Assembly (NCBI GenBank): GCA_009733575.1
Contig: ML769542.1
Location: 102,450-162,503, forward strand
Source: Gymnopus androsaceus JB14
Taxonomy: Eukaryota; Basidiomycota; Agaricomycetes; Agaricales; Omphalotaceae
Reading direction: 5' to 3'
Length of the DNA: 60,054 bases
Shown here one piece after another: positions 45,841 to 57,731 of the stretch. Position 1 is the first letter of the stretch. The number at the start of each line of letters is the position of its first letter. A model generated the notes under the pieces. That model was not told the origin of the DNA. It did not search any database and saw only the letters and a program-made list of their open reading frames with translations. Both the position numbers and the translations under genes were made by a program.

Positions 45841-46457
45841 ATTGGAGGTGAGATATATTTCTTTTGGTGTACAAGGAACTCTCTCTGATTCATGTCTTTG
45901 CAGATGCCTGCTGGTTCTCTCGGAAATAAGATAGCAAGGGTCTGGGGACTCTTGCATTGGATTGAGCACCTAGATACGGTGATTCGCCGTTCCTTGGCTC
46001 AATACCCACTAAACTGCACTTATCCGTTCCTGTGAAGCATTGACTCTGGGACGGAAAGCCCATTCACGTCATCTTCACGGACAATATTACGGCTCAAAGA
46101 TCAACGTATGAGATGGTGGAGAATCGCGTAAATGAAGCTCGAAGCACTGTTCACTACAGGTTTCGGCTTGGATTCCCTCCAAGTGGTTATACTATATATA
46201 CCCTCCAACTATGACTTTCGAGTATGTATCTTTTCTATGATTTTATCAAAGATTTGGAATTTAAATACATATGTACACCCAAAACCGAAGCCCTAATGTT
46301 CTCTATACTCTATTCTGGAAGTAAGTTTTCATACTTACGGACTCACATTGAAGTCGAGCATAAATTAGTTATACATTGGAACTAAATACAGGAGCGATGC
46401 GAGCATAGAATATACTACGAACATGCGAAACATCCTCAAGCTCAAAATGAGCAAGCA
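45841..46457. other. Intergenic, no supported gene
   Basis: No exon was found. The right part is the 3' flank of TPT1. Confidence 0.4.
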
Positions 46458-47879
46458 TCAATCCCGAATTTCCACATCTCCCAGTTTCTCCTCTAAACTC
46501 GGACTCCCTGGGACCAACGTCGAGGTTGCGGTTACTAGGTGGTCACTGGCACTAGTATTTGTTGGTAACCCCGACTCCGCTGGCCCAGACGCAATGGACC
46601 CACTCGGATTATCCGACACCCTCTCTCCCTTCCCCCATCCCCTCACAACCTCCCTCACCCCCTTCCCGTTTACCTCTACCACCTCCTCAAAAAACCTCGG
46701 CTCTAAAAACCCTTTTTCATTCCCTTCTGTAAGCACCACGCCGTTATCCGAGAGGTAAAATTTGACTCCGGAGGAAAGGGCTTTTGGCATGTCGATGAAG
46801 ATTAGGATGGAGCATGATTGGCGCATTCCTGGTTTGTGGTAAGGGGAGGAGTGGGCGGACAAGTGGAAAGGGGTGGATAGAGGGTGGAAAAATGACGGAG
46901 AAGAGGGTTAGAAAGCGATAAATGCAGAGGTAAAACGAAAAGGGAGACAGGAATTTAGAAGAGAAGATGGATAGGGCGCTCGGGGTGCTGATAATGAAAG
47001 AAGGTGGGGAGGTAGGTAATGGAAAAACGCAGCAGAAAGAACGGACGGAAGAACGAACGAAAGATCGAGTTCCCCGTCGTCCGCAATCCGTACAAGACGG
47101 GACAGGTATAAGAAAAAAGAAAGCCTATGCAAAACCGTGCAGTATAGCTAAAGCTGAAGCTCACCGCTAATAACGTTTTCCCCTGATACGCCTTGAGCAA
47201 GATGGATGTGATTACGGTTCATTTTGGATAGTCCTTGCGAAGCTGACGGACATAAGTGAGGAGGCGAAGAAAGAGGAAGGAGAACGGGTCAGGAAAAGAG
47301 AAAAGTTCGAGGAACACATACATATTGACAACCATGCCTTTTTCGTCGTCCCGTGAACCGCGGTTTGTGAAGGTATATCGTTTATGGTAAGGATAAGCTT
47401 CAGATCCAATTTGACGGTCTAAAGACGTGTTAATTGGGATTAATTAATATGTAGCGGAACCAACTTTAATCGAATGCCCTTGGTTGGCTTTTATAAACCA
47501 TTCACCATCATCCAAGCATACCAAATCATATCTCTTCTTCGAATCTGCATTGACAATCTCTTGTAAGCCTGCAAGGTCTAGAGATTGGGATTTTATCTTG
47601 GGATTTTCTATGTGGCAAGCGACAATAAGTAAACCGTTATTGAGAAATAGCGCGTAAAGTAAGAGAGAGAACAGTACGAAGGAGATCAGAGACTTTGACG
47701 TATCCATCTGGTCTCATGGGCAGTCCTTGGCTTTGAGCACCGTGGCGTAAGAGCCAGGACAGAGTTTTGGATAATCGAACAGCAGGGCTATCTTTCGGGA
47801 GACCTCGCAGCTTTTCTGAACTGCCTCCATTGTTCTTCTTTCCATGTGAAGAGGGTTTCTTGGTTTGATGAGATTGCAT
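46458..47879 (-). CDS. TPT1: tRNA 2'-phosphotransferase
   Basis: Five exons (47678-47879, 47465-47607, 47322-47418, 47165-47242, 46458-46828) close on 296 residues. It removes the 2'-phosphate left on spliced tRNA by transferring it to NAD+, giving ADP-ribose 1'',2''-cyclic phosphate. Seen: RLSKTLSWLLRHGAQ (catalytic Arg-His pair), GLPMRPDGYVKVSDLL, YDLVCLDDGEWFIKANQGHS, TAVHGTTKKAW, GLSKMNRNHIHLAQG and SCSILIFIDMPKALSSGVKF with YLSDNGVVLTEG. Length and motif order match yeast Tpt1, plus a C-terminal extension of about 70 low-complexity residues. The last intron is long (336 nt). It is divergent from the Nudix gene, sharing a 537-bp promoter region. Confidence 0.9.
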
Positions 47880-48329
47880 GAGGCTGAAATCAAGGATACG
47901 AGCAGCCTACAAGCATATATATACGAATGAGAGTCAGTGAGAGTCAAGTCGAGCAAAGAATTATCGGATGATCGGATCCGTATCCGGAGCTACCGTCGGC
48001 AATCAGGAGTCGCGTGAGCGGGGAAAATGAAGAATCACTTGGTCGCTGTTCCCCCTCAGGACAAGGTAGTAGAGCGTATGAACGCTCCGAAGGCAGCAAG
48101 AAGAGACGGAGAACGATCTTGAGGACGCTGGTCACACCACTCGTCTGACCTCACTGAACATGGCTGACTCGGACATGACGTGCGCTTATATGCAGTGTGT
48201 GAATGAGCGTCAAAAATCGTAACTAAGCGCGCGCTGTCATCCATGATCCAATAGCTTCAAGTATGAACGCACGTGCGTCAAGACTCAGAACTTTTGTGAT
48301 AACACCTATCCTCGACATCAATTGAGCAG

Positions 48330-48347
48330 TATAAAAAGATATATAAA
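48330..48347 (+). promoter_or_regulatory. TATA region of the Nudix gene
   Basis: TATAAAAAGATATATAAA lies 70-87 bp upstream of the start codon at 48417, well placed for a transcript start near 48370. Confidence 0.45.
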
Positions 48348-48416
48348 CCTCAGCAACCTTCAGAACACGCCTTGAAACACGCTTTTTTCGTCGTCTGTCG
48401 AAAGAATCGAAACTCT

Positions 48417-49040
48417 ATGGCCTCTTCCTCCTCCCCACAAAAGATCTACTACCCAGGCCAATTCGTTGTCTCCGCTGGCTCAATTCTCTTCCGACGATCC
48501 CCCGATAGTCAAAATCTACAGATATGCCTCCTCTATCACACGATTAAGAACGAATGGCTTCTTCCAAAGGGTAGAAAAGATTGCGGAGAATCAATAGAGG
48601 CGACTGCAGTTAGAGAGACGTATGAAGAGACAGGTCAGTGGCGCAACCTAAATCAATCTTTGCTGACATCGATATTATCGTGAATTTCTAACTTGAAAGG
48701 ATATCCGTGCAAACTTTTGCCTTGCAAGATGCTTACCAGAGCTCCTGCACATGGTGTGCATACGAAGGACATGGTTAGAGAAGCAGAACAAATTACAGAG
48801 CCCATCGCGATTAATGTGCGGGATCAAGGGCCAGAGGGGGAGGGAGCGAAGATAATCTTTTGGTATATTAGTGAGGTCGTAGGAGATGGGAAGAAGGTTG
48901 AAGGGACACAGATGGACACGGAAAACTTTGCTTCAGAGTTTATGGACGCTGAGGAGGCTATCCAAAAACTCACTTTCAAAGCCGATCAGGATATTGCCGC
49001 GAAAGGGCTTGAGATCGTGAGGAATAGCGGGACAATGTGA
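48417..49040 (+). CDS. Nudix hydrolase
   Basis: Two exons (48417-48633, 48700-49040), 185 residues. The Nudix box is complete: GRKDCGESIEATAVRETYEE, then TG and Y across the intron, matching GX5EX7REUXEEXGU, which binds Mg2+ and cleaves nucleoside diphosphates linked to another group. Upstream FVVSAGSILFRR and NEWLLPKGRKD are typical of diadenosine or diphosphoinositol polyphosphate hydrolases, but substrate cannot be decided. The start MASSSSPQKI was chosen because it is the first ATG in frame and sits 70 bp after a TATA box. Confidence 0.85.
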
Positions 49041-49856
49041 ATCTCAGTGGGGTTTTGCATACAAATCATACATAGACACACCAGGGTCTGCTCCGTACGT
49101 GTATTCTAGATATTGCTACTACTTACCAATGTGTTTTGTGCATTAATTATCGGATTCAGATGCTTAACTACGATACACGGACCTCCTGCCGTTTCCCATA
49201 TAATCGATGGCTTCATTCGCACGAAAGAGATGTTAGCTACTTACCTGCCACTAGGTAAAGACTGTTGACAATTCTTCTCAATATAGGGACCCTGCCGGGT
49301 CGCGGACTTCTACAGAAGGAGGTAAGGACTAGGATTTCAGTCAAATTGACTGAGATAGGACAGTACCGATTGCGATTTTTCCTAGATTGTTGTATCGGAC
49401 AAAAATTCTTGATAGACCAGCTGGATGTCAGGGAAGAAGCGTCGTGGCTGAAAACCTCATGTCGCCAATGAGTTCTGAGGTTGAACGACCTTCTTTTTGG
49501 CGAACGAGAGTATCCTCATAGGCTCCCTAAAAATATATAGACACGATGTGTACCAGTGCCGTTTCTTCAGCAGCCTCGGAACGGCCATATGTACGCGGCT
49601 AGTCATTCTCAAACCATTCCACCAATGCGAAATAAGTGAGAACGAACTAGCCTGAGGTGCGAGTTCTTCGGATCTTTTCATGAACGACCAACAGCCTTTG
49701 CAACGGCTCTGCTAATCGTTTACTCCCAATCAATAGCGAGAGCAGTGCAATTCTTAACTGCCATATTACACAGACTGATCATTCATGGACTGTCATAAGT
49801 AGTAGACGTCAATTCCAGACACAAAATGAACACGCAAATGAACACGCTAGAGATCA
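49041..49856. other. Intergenic, no supported gene
   Basis: Lies between two convergent genes. Only short frames without domains. Confidence 0.45.
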
Positions 49857-50607
49857 TTAGAGTGCCAAAAACCCTCCAGAGAAAATCCCCAAAATCGTAG
49901 TACCAAATACAAGCCCTACGAGCAACTTCTGGTCATACTGTTCCCGCTTGAATGCACCATTCTTGGAGGCGGACGGAAGAGCAGTAGAGACAGCAATTAA
50001 CTGTGTACTTGCTATGCCAATGGCGGTTGTAGTGAAACCATGCAAATCAAGGACACATTCTCCACTATTGCTCGCGGTTGCCTGACACTGTTCTACAAAT
50101 GTCAAGACGGTACTAGTAGGTCTTTCTTGAATAACCTCCGAGAGTGTGGCCGTGGCACCAAACGTAAAGCCGGAGGCTGACGCGACCAACTCGCCTACAA
50201 GATGGTGAAGTAGTGAAAAAAAAGTGGCAAGTAAAAAGAACTTTAAACACACCTGTGTTTGTGGTAAGTGTCGTTTGCGTCACAGTTTCAGTACCGCTCA
50301 GTGACTCGATTGTGACGGAGTCAATCTCCACATACTCGAAAGTAGTCTGATCACCTCCGCTGGAAGTGCCGGATGGTACCAAGAGCTTCACGTTCGAGGA
50401 GTCGTCGCTTGTAAAGCCCACAATGTTTGAATCGGGCCCGAAGAAGACAAGGGAGGCATTTTGTTGAGGACTAGGCAGAGCCCACACTGTAATGAAAGAA
50501 ATCAATGATCAATCTTTTGCAGCCTCTTAAAGAAGTAGTAGAAGACACTCACAGCTTCTCGGAAGATAGAGACAAAAATAAATGAAAAATAGGATATCAG
50601 CGAACAT
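49857..50607 (-). CDS. Secreted or surface protein with hydrophobic C terminus
   Basis: Three exons (50553-50607, 50253-50486, 49857-50194) give 208 residues. MFADILFFIYFCLYLPRSLW looks like a signal peptide. The middle is Ser/Thr-rich (SVTIESLSGTETVTQTTLTT, ASGFTFGATATLSEVIQE) with two cysteines flanking TASNSGE. The C terminus LLVGLVFGTTILGIFSGGFL is a hydrophobic tail, as in GPI-anchored or tail-anchored surface proteins. No known domain. It is most likely a cell-surface mannoprotein-like product; this is inference from layout only. Confidence 0.7.
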
Positions 50608-50644
50608 CGCGTTAGTGTACTGATAAGCAAGGGAGAGGTCGTTT

Positions 50645-50799
50645 GGAGGAAGAAGTATTTAAAACGTGTACTACAGCGAGCCAAGCGCTATAGCAGAGGA
50701 AGCTAAGCAGAAGAAAAGACTGGAGGAAGAAGTATTAAATAAAACGTGTAGCGAGCCAAGCGCTATAGCAGAGGAAGCTAAGCAGAACAAAAGACTGGA
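50645..50799. repeat. Two-copy tandem repeat upstream of the surface-protein gene
   Basis: A unit of about 77 bp beginning GGAGGAAGAAGTATT and containing GCGAGCCAAGCGCTATAGCA occurs twice (50645-50721, 50722-50799). It lies just upstream of the start codon at 50607 (minus strand), in the promoter, and each unit carries a TATTTAAAAC or TATTAAATAAAAC element. Confidence 0.6.
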
Positions 50800-51331
50800 G
50801 CAAAAAACGAATGCGATAATTTAGAGATAGAACAAGCTCAAATCCCCTTCTATACGCATTTGCGATTGCTTCCAGTACCCAATGGTCATAGCCAAGAACA
50901 TCGCTTCTGACTCATTCTGACACGGAAATGTGAAGCTGATACTTGGTAGATAGTAGTTGAGTGCGCTTCCGTTTTTCCGTAGATAGTTTCCCTTTTATTC
51001 TAGTGAATTGAGAGAAAGATCTCGTACGAAGGGGCCGCTGATTTGCATCGCAGTTGGTAGCTATGAGAAAAAGGTTTTACGCTCAGTATTGGGACCAGGC
51101 GAGTGATCAAGCACTTTACCATGTTTTCTGCGTCCCGAGGCGGTCCAAACCAAGACAATATTTGAACTTGAACGCAATGTCGGTGGTCCTAACGCACGCG
51201 AGATAGAAACGAAAGAGCAATTCTAGATTCGGGAGAGAAGTGAAATAACGCACTGTTGTAAATGAACACAATTTTTCTCAAGCGGGGCTCGGACGCGGAC
51301 GTGAAAACACAATAAACACACTTCCATTCCA
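50800..51331. other. Intergenic, no supported gene
   Basis: No exon seen; it lies between the surface-protein gene promoter and the 3' end of SHE9. Confidence 0.45.
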
Positions 51332-52594
51332 TTATCCACCAAGCCAAATCCACCCGATAGCACTAAATACGCTAGCAGCAAGGGCCCCCAAAGCCACTGC
51401 CTCTCCAAAATTCGGATCTTTAACAGCTTTCGTCCATATACCCGCAGCAGTAGTCAAAGTCCGGTCTGAGTCATCCTCGTCATGAGGGACAACCTCCTCA
51501 CTAACGGAGGCTGCGTCTGCACATCCACCTTTGAAACAACATCTGCAATGGCCTTGATAGCCACCGCCTGCTCCTCCAACTGTTGCTTCAAAAGCACCAT
51601 ATTCCCCGCTAGCACCTCCTTGTACTGCTCATTCAACTCTTCAATCTTCTTCTCAAACGTCTGCGCTAGCCTCTTGCGCTTCCACGGTTCCACCACGATG
51701 ATCGCCAATACGAATACCAGGAGGTTGAGTCCTAGGACAGCAAGCTGGCCGTAGGTTGATGCGCTTCGAATTTTATCGGACCAGACCTGCTCTTCATGAT
51801 ACCTCCCGAGAATGGAACGCATTAATTCAGTGAATTCCTTCTCCACTGCACTCTCCGCCTCGTCTACGGCGATTCTGGCGCGAGCTTCTTCTTGTTCGAA
51901 GTGGTGATCTTGTCGTACAATGGACGTGAATCGGATCAAGTCCTCGTCAGTCCAGGAGGATTTGCGTTGGAGGAGGTCGTTCACGGCGCGTTGGGAGGTG
52001 GAACGCTGGGCTACGGCTTCTTCGTGTCGGAGTTTGGCGGTTCGCGCAGCTTGGCGCGTGATTTCTATACGGGCCTCTATACAGTGTATGAGGAGAAGAA
52101 AGTACGATATAACTGCATTACGACAAACCTTGTTCAACAACTTGCCTTTTAAGAGCCTCAATCTCTTCATACCCAGTAACTTTATTCAGTTCAGCACCTA
52201 GACCAGATAATCTAGTCTTTGCTACCCCAGTAAAGTCATCTGCCTTCCGACGAAATTGGGAAGCGCGGTCGTTGGTCCATTGTAAGAGGGTGAGCCTGAG
52301 CTTTTCGAGAGGCGGGTTTGATGGAGGTTTCGGAGGTTCAGGTACTTTGGGAGGATTAGGGGGATTAACCTGTACCTTTGAGGATGCAGAAGTGGAAGTG
52401 GAATGGTCTATAGATGATTCCGATGTCGATTCCGATGAAGTTGAAGCAGAGGGATTCCCTTCCGGTGAATTACCAGTAGAGCCTTTTAAAGAGGAATTCG
52501 CATTCCAAGTAGATGTTGTAGGATGATAGTAACGGTTACGGACTCGGAGATGTGAAGGAGGTTTGGTTTTGGCCAACGACGATAGTCGGAACAT
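51332..52594 (-). CDS. SHE9: She9/Mdm33 mitochondrial inner-membrane protein, C-terminal frameshift
   Basis: Two exons (52129-52594, 51454-52076) give 362 residues to the first stop at 51454. N terminus MFRLSSLAKTKPPSHLRVRN is a mitochondrial presequence. A Ser/Pro-rich linker follows, then coiled coil with AVAQRSTSQRAVNDLLQRKS, SWTDEDLIRFTSIVRQDHHF, SILGRYHEEQVWSDKIRSAS and a transmembrane segment GLNLLVFVLAIIVVEPWKRK. Yeast Mdm33 acts in inner-membrane fission and shape. After residue 340 the frame ends in RLSLMTRMTQTGL, whereas another frame continues DEDDSDRTLTTAAGIWTKAV and ends with a second hydrophobic segment (EAVALGALAASVFSAIGWIW) at 51332, as expected for fungal She9. So a frameshift (mutation or sequence error) lies near 51480-51525. 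Confidence 0.8.
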
Positions 52595-52651
52595 AGCGTT
52601 GGCGCCTATTTTCTAACTTTTTCGGAACGCTCTTGTCTCCCACGCATATTT

Positions 52652-53714
52652 ATGCCTGCAGTTATTCGCTCAGGTCTTGTTGGAGGCGTTGCTGGCTGCC
52701 TGGTATGCTCATTGCGTACGCTTTTATCCACTCTAAGCATTCATAACGCTCCCGCCCTCTTGACCGAGTCAAGATCCTGTTCCAGGCGTCAAATCCAGAT
52801 TTCCAAAAGTATGCAGGTGCGCGCCGGAACAAGTTCATGCATCTCACGGACGTGAAAGAACTTGGACTGGCGCGTTGCGTGCTGGCACCGAGATTTACAA
52901 GTCTACCGGTGTCCGTGGACTCTTCCAAGGCCATTCAGCGACATTACTTCGCATATTCTCTTCTGCTGCTATTAGATTCATGGCGTAGGAACAAGCTCAT
53001 TAGCAGAGTATCTGATTTATAACAAAAACTCAAATGACCCTTTGGTAGATCGCAAGGAGAAAACTAATTTTCGTAGATTTCTTGCTAGGTCAATATCAGG
53101 TGTGTCCGTGTGCGATCTGCATATCGCTACTCAATTAATGTCGCGTTTCAGGGGTGACATCGGTACAGTATTCTTCACCTATCATCTAGAAGTTTTCAGA
53201 GCTCGACTAGCTTTCCGGACCAAGTCTTTCGACACGGGCCACTCACAAAACACAGAGTCTCTCTATCGTTCTTTCAAAGAGATTTACTATCACGAACAAC
53301 CTAATGCTAATCTTCAAATCACTACTTGAATCGATTCCCTATACTGCAACTCTACCGCGGATTCTCGGCCACCATCATCGGAATGATACCCTATGCTGGT
53401 ATATCTTTTTTAACCTGGGGATACCTACGCGCACGCTTTCTCCCTCCTCCGAGTCTGCCTAATAGAAAATCAAAATCCTCGTCAACGCCAATCGCAGATC
53501 TCACAATCGGTGCTGTGTCGGGTGCTGTATCGCAGACTGTGTCCTACCCTTTTGAAGTGATTAGAAGGAGAATGCAAGTAAGGGGGATTACTCAACCTGA
53601 GAGATGGTTACGATGGGCAGAGACGATACGATCCATATGGTCACTTCTGGATGGAGAGGCTTCTATGTTGGCTTGAGCATAGGCTACCTTAAAATGGTTC
53701 CAATGACCGCCGTG
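52652..53714 (+). pseudogene. Mitochondrial carrier (Leu5/SLC25A16-42-like) pseudogene
   Basis: Pieces of a six-helix carrier in changing frames: VIRSGLVGGVAGC (52662), a decayed first signature around PDFQK (52795), SGVTSVQ then FFTYHLEVFRARLAFRTKSF (53170-53230), LYRGFSATIIGMIPYAGISF (53347), PIADLTIGAVSGAVSQTVSY with PFEVIRRRMQVRG (53490-53590) and SGWRGFYVGLSIGYLKMVPM (53648-53706). The order matches carriers of the CoA-transporter (Leu5) group. Several stops and frameshifts, and a retrotransposon LTR at 53715 cuts off the last helix. Divergent from SHE9. Not functional. Confidence 0.7.
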
Positions 53715-53950
53715 TGTAAACGTCGTATACACGACGACACTCACAGTCGGACGAGTTGATAGACACACGCTGTATTGGCAGAGGTCTATAGAGGAGAGAG
53801 AGAGAGAGAGATCGTACGATAAGCAGAGATGGTAGTCGAAAGTAAGAAACGACTGAAGTATGTAATATGGTAAGGTGAACTATAAGTAGTGCCGTAAGCC
53901 GGAGGTATGCCGAATGCGGGGTACGTCGAGTAAGCGCGGGAGCGCTTACA
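53715..53950 (-). mobile_element. LTR (3' LTR of the gypsy element)
   Basis: Plus-strand TGTAAACGTCGTATACACGA to CGCTTACA, with TG...CA ends, 236 bp. The adjacent internal sequence reads GTGGGAGGG on the minus strand, a fitting polypurine tract. The first 60 bp recur at 59932-59990. A GA microsatellite lies at 53795-53812. Confidence 0.65.
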
Positions 53951-56900
53951 CCCTCCCACATTTCGAAACAGAGTGTCCATTGGACGTGCAAGCAATTTAG
54001 CAGGTAACGGAGCAGTGAAAACTTTAATCAAGCAGATGAGGTGAGATCAGCGGGTCCATCCCCACCAGCGCGCACCCAGTCGTTGAGTGCGGCGCAATCG
54101 TGCAAGGATGTGTACGAGAGCCAACGATCCTCACTAGGAGGTTGGCCGGACCAGCGAACGAGGAACTGCCAGCCACGGCCACGTCTTCGCGAATCGAGGA
54201 TACGCTCAATAGTGAACTCCTCAAAGCCATCCACGACTGTGGGTGCCGGCCAGTTATGTTCGCGTCCTGGAAACAAGGAAGCGTTGTTTCGTGTCCAACG
54301 CTTAAGTTGGTCCACGTAGAATGAGGGGAATGGATTAGGCTGGTTGGGAATATCGAGTGTATAATGAGACGTTTCGGGGAAGGCCCTAATGATCTCATAA
54401 GGTCCGTCAAAGCGGGGAAAGAACTTCGCTACGCGGCGTTCACCAGCCTTTTTATACGCGTCGCGACGGTGAAGGGTGGATAGCATTACCCAATCACCAA
54501 CCTCGAACATCTCGCAAGGGCCACGGGCCTTGTCTGCATGGTAGGCTTGCAGGACCTTTGCTGACGTCAGGTTATCTTTTGCTTCTAGCTCTAGAGAAGC
54601 TATATGATCAAGGAGTGCGTGAGCGTCCTTCGCGTCCTTCTCAGCATTAGTCTTCACCAAGTCTTTAAGTGGTACCAATGGGGGCAGGATACGAGGAGAT
54701 CGACCGTAACGCAATTCAAACATTGACAATCCAGTCGACGCATTGACAGAGTTCATAATATCAAAGCGTACTTTTGGTAAAGAGCGTACCCAGCCACGCT
54801 GGTTGCGTTCCACATGAAAGCGGATCGCTTGGTTGATGGTTTTGTTAGACCGTTCACTAGCACCGTCGGTTTCCGGGTGGAAAGACGAAGACATCTTCAA
54901 TTTAACACCGGTCAGCTTGTGCAGCTCTGACCAGAATGAAGATACGAAAAGCTTATCTCGGTCAGAGATAATATCGAGGGGCAGTCCATTATCACAGTAC
55001 CAAACGTCGAAAAAAATGCGGCAAGCTCACGAGCAGTGATGTCCAGGCGAGTGGGAACGATTTTCAGATCAGAATTAAGTCGATCTGTTATCAACAGGAT
55101 GCAATCAAATCCTTCGTCTACCGGGAGGGGACCAATAAAGTCCATTGCAATGCTGTCATATCGAGACTCTGGCACCTGGGAGGGGGTGCAAAGGTCCTTT
55201 TGGATTTCTCGATGTGCGTCCTTTATTTCTCTGGCAGTCTTCACACCCAGGGATATAAAGTTTCAGCAGGTCGCGTTTCATACGAGGCCAATAGTAAGAA
55301 TTTGCCAGCAGCGCGTAGGATTTGTCACCGCCGAAATGGCCACACGTATCATGAGCGAGGTGGTACAGGTCCTCCCTCATAGACTTGTAGTGTGGCACGT
55401 AAAGTCGATCATTAACGTACCACAGGCTATCCCGGTGTTCGATACCAGGTACGAGCGAGCCACCGTTTACTAAACTTATGAATAAGCTCATCATTTTCAT
55501 ACCCAGCTCGAATGTCATCCATGAATTCACGATCCGCCTTCACGGACAACACCGACGCGCAAGTAAACGGGTTAGTTTTTCCAAGAGGATACGTTAGGTG
55601 GATCGATGGGGTCATCATCTGCATAAACCAGCAACATTATTGGCATGGTCCGACGGCAGGGCACCTAAGCGAATCCTACTAAGCGCATCTGCAGCAGGGT
55701 TGTCCTCCCCGCAGATGTACGCAATGTCGAGGTCAAATTGGCTCAGTTCCTCTTGCCAACGTAACTGTCAACGACTCAAATCTTTTTGAGTCTCAAAATT
55801 TTCCAAGGTTCTATGATCCGTGAGCATGTAAATTTTCATACCAAGGCAGTCAGCCCTCCATTTTCTAAGGCAGCCGACGATAGCTAGCAGTTCTTTCTCA
55901 TGGACAGGGTAGTTCAGTTCAGCGCCTGAGAATTGAGCTGAATCAAATGCGACAGGTCGTGCAGAGTCCAACGTAGGTCCATACATTAGAACCCCACCAC
56001 AACGGAAATCTGCTAGCATCCGTGACCAAGAAGATTTTATTATTGCCCATGTTATCATGGTCAATAACCGTCAGTACATTACGAGAAGCAACCAAATGTT
56101 TAATTGAGTCAAACGCGTGTGCATGGTTGTCAGTCCAAGGAGGAAAATTCTTGTCGCAATCCTTTGTGGTCAGAGGCGTCAGGAAATGAGTATATTCAGC
56201 CAACATGTCTAAGTAACCTGCCACAAAGCGAACCATACCCAAGAATCGGCGGACTTCAGAAGCATTGGTAGGCGTCGGGTAATTGACAATGGCTTCTACT
56301 TTGGATGACTGGATTTCAACAACACGTCGCGAAATGTGGTGACCCAGAAAGTCAAGCTCAGGCAAGAAAAACTTGCACTTCTTTGGGTTCATGTAAAATT
56401 TATTCTTTCGGAGGGCCTCCAGGATCAAGCGTACATGCTCGGCATGCTCCTCCTCAGAGTTCGACCAGATAATTATATCATTGACATAAATATAACAAAA
56501 TTTCCCGATGTATTCACGAAGGGCCTGGGTTACACGCCGTTGATGGCAAGCAGGAGCATTACGGAGGCCTTGGGGCATAACTGTCCACTTGTATAGTCCT
56601 AGAGGAGTATGGACAGCACAAAGTGGGATAGAGTCCTCGTGCATGCGAGTATGGAAGAAGGAGTCTGTCATATCCATTTTCCCCCAGATCTTGCCTTTTG
56701 CACAGGCAGCAATAATGTCATCTATATGCGGCAATGGGTGTCGATCGGGGACTGTGTTTGCATTAACCTTCCTGAAGTCATTAACCCAACGTGGTAAGGC
56801 ACTCGGGTCAGCTTTTGGTATCAGAAAGGCAGGAGAGGAATATGGTGAATTCGAGGGATGAATACGTCCCGCGTCAAGATGCTGTTGAATAAGAGTAGAC

Positions 56901-57661
56901 CAAGCATCCTTGAACTTGCGAGGCGATGCGTAACCACGAGTTTGGATAATCTGATTTGCATCCTTGAGCGTAATCTTACAAGTGATATCCTCAGGAAGGT
57001 TTGACATGTGGGCAATTGGAGTGAACACGTCAGCGTAGTCTGATTTGAACTTATCAGACAGTTTATCCAGACGTTCGCGATTTTCCAGGTCCTCGATACG
57101 TGCACGAACTGCAGCCACCACATCGAAAGCGCGAACAGGGAACTCAGACCGAGTAAACCGACGAAAGTGTTTATTATCGTATATGAAGGCAATAAGTTCA
57201 ACAAATACAAGTTTCTTCTGATCCAACAGGTCTTGTTGGTCGAGAAGAAGACGTCTGCGACGTTCTTTCGGCGATGTAGGTAAGGGTGCAGGGATACAGG
57301 TGGTAGGATGCAACAAATCAAAACCGGAAAGCTTATCAATTACTGTCCGCAAACTGTAATCAATAACAAGATTATTGTGGGTAAGGAACGGGAGTCCGAG
57401 GATCATAGGTGCACAAAGAGAAGGAACAATTAGAGCACGTACTGTGCACGAATACCAAGAGAGCGAGGGATCATCAATTTGTACTTTGCAGAATTCATGA
57501 GAAGCGAAGGTTTCATTTGACCCAGTGGACATAGCGAGAGTCATCTCCTGGGGACGATGCAAGCGATGACGTTTCAAGCCTAAAGAAGACACAAGGTTAG
57601 CATGAATCAAGACAAAGGGACAGGCGCTATCAAGTAGCAGATCCTCAACGGTGAAACCCAA
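53951..57661 (-). pseudogene. Ty3/gypsy pol with chromodomain, degenerate
   Basis: Reading right to left: aspartic protease (LLLDSACPFVLI, with DSA instead of DTG/DSG); reverse transcriptase (RWVNDFRKVNANTVPDRHPL, VMPQGLRNAP, and the active-site YVND where YVDD is needed, 56477-56488); RNase H (LVTDAS, frameshifted, then GAELNYPVHEKELLAIVGCL and LTDHRTLENF); integrase with HHCC zinc finger (HLAHDTCGHFGG, CEDCQRNKG), catalytic core (SIAMDFIGPLP, FHPETDGASERSNKTINQAI) and a C-terminal chromodomain (FTIERILDSRRRGRGWQFLV) ending near 54028. Frameshifts near 56040 and 55010 and a stop after QKDLSR (55768) inactivate it. The chromodomain places it among chromoviruses, which tether integrase to chromatin marks. 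Confidence 0.85.
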
Positions 57662-57731
57662 AGGACCATTAATCTTCGCACGCCATTCGAGTGTGGGAGG
57701 TGTGGGAGCACAAGGGGCATGGAATCGGGAC

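Noticed and set aside
52652..53040. Plus-strand frames as a novel gene beside SHE9
   Set aside because: They are out-of-frame parts of the mitochondrial-carrier pseudogene.
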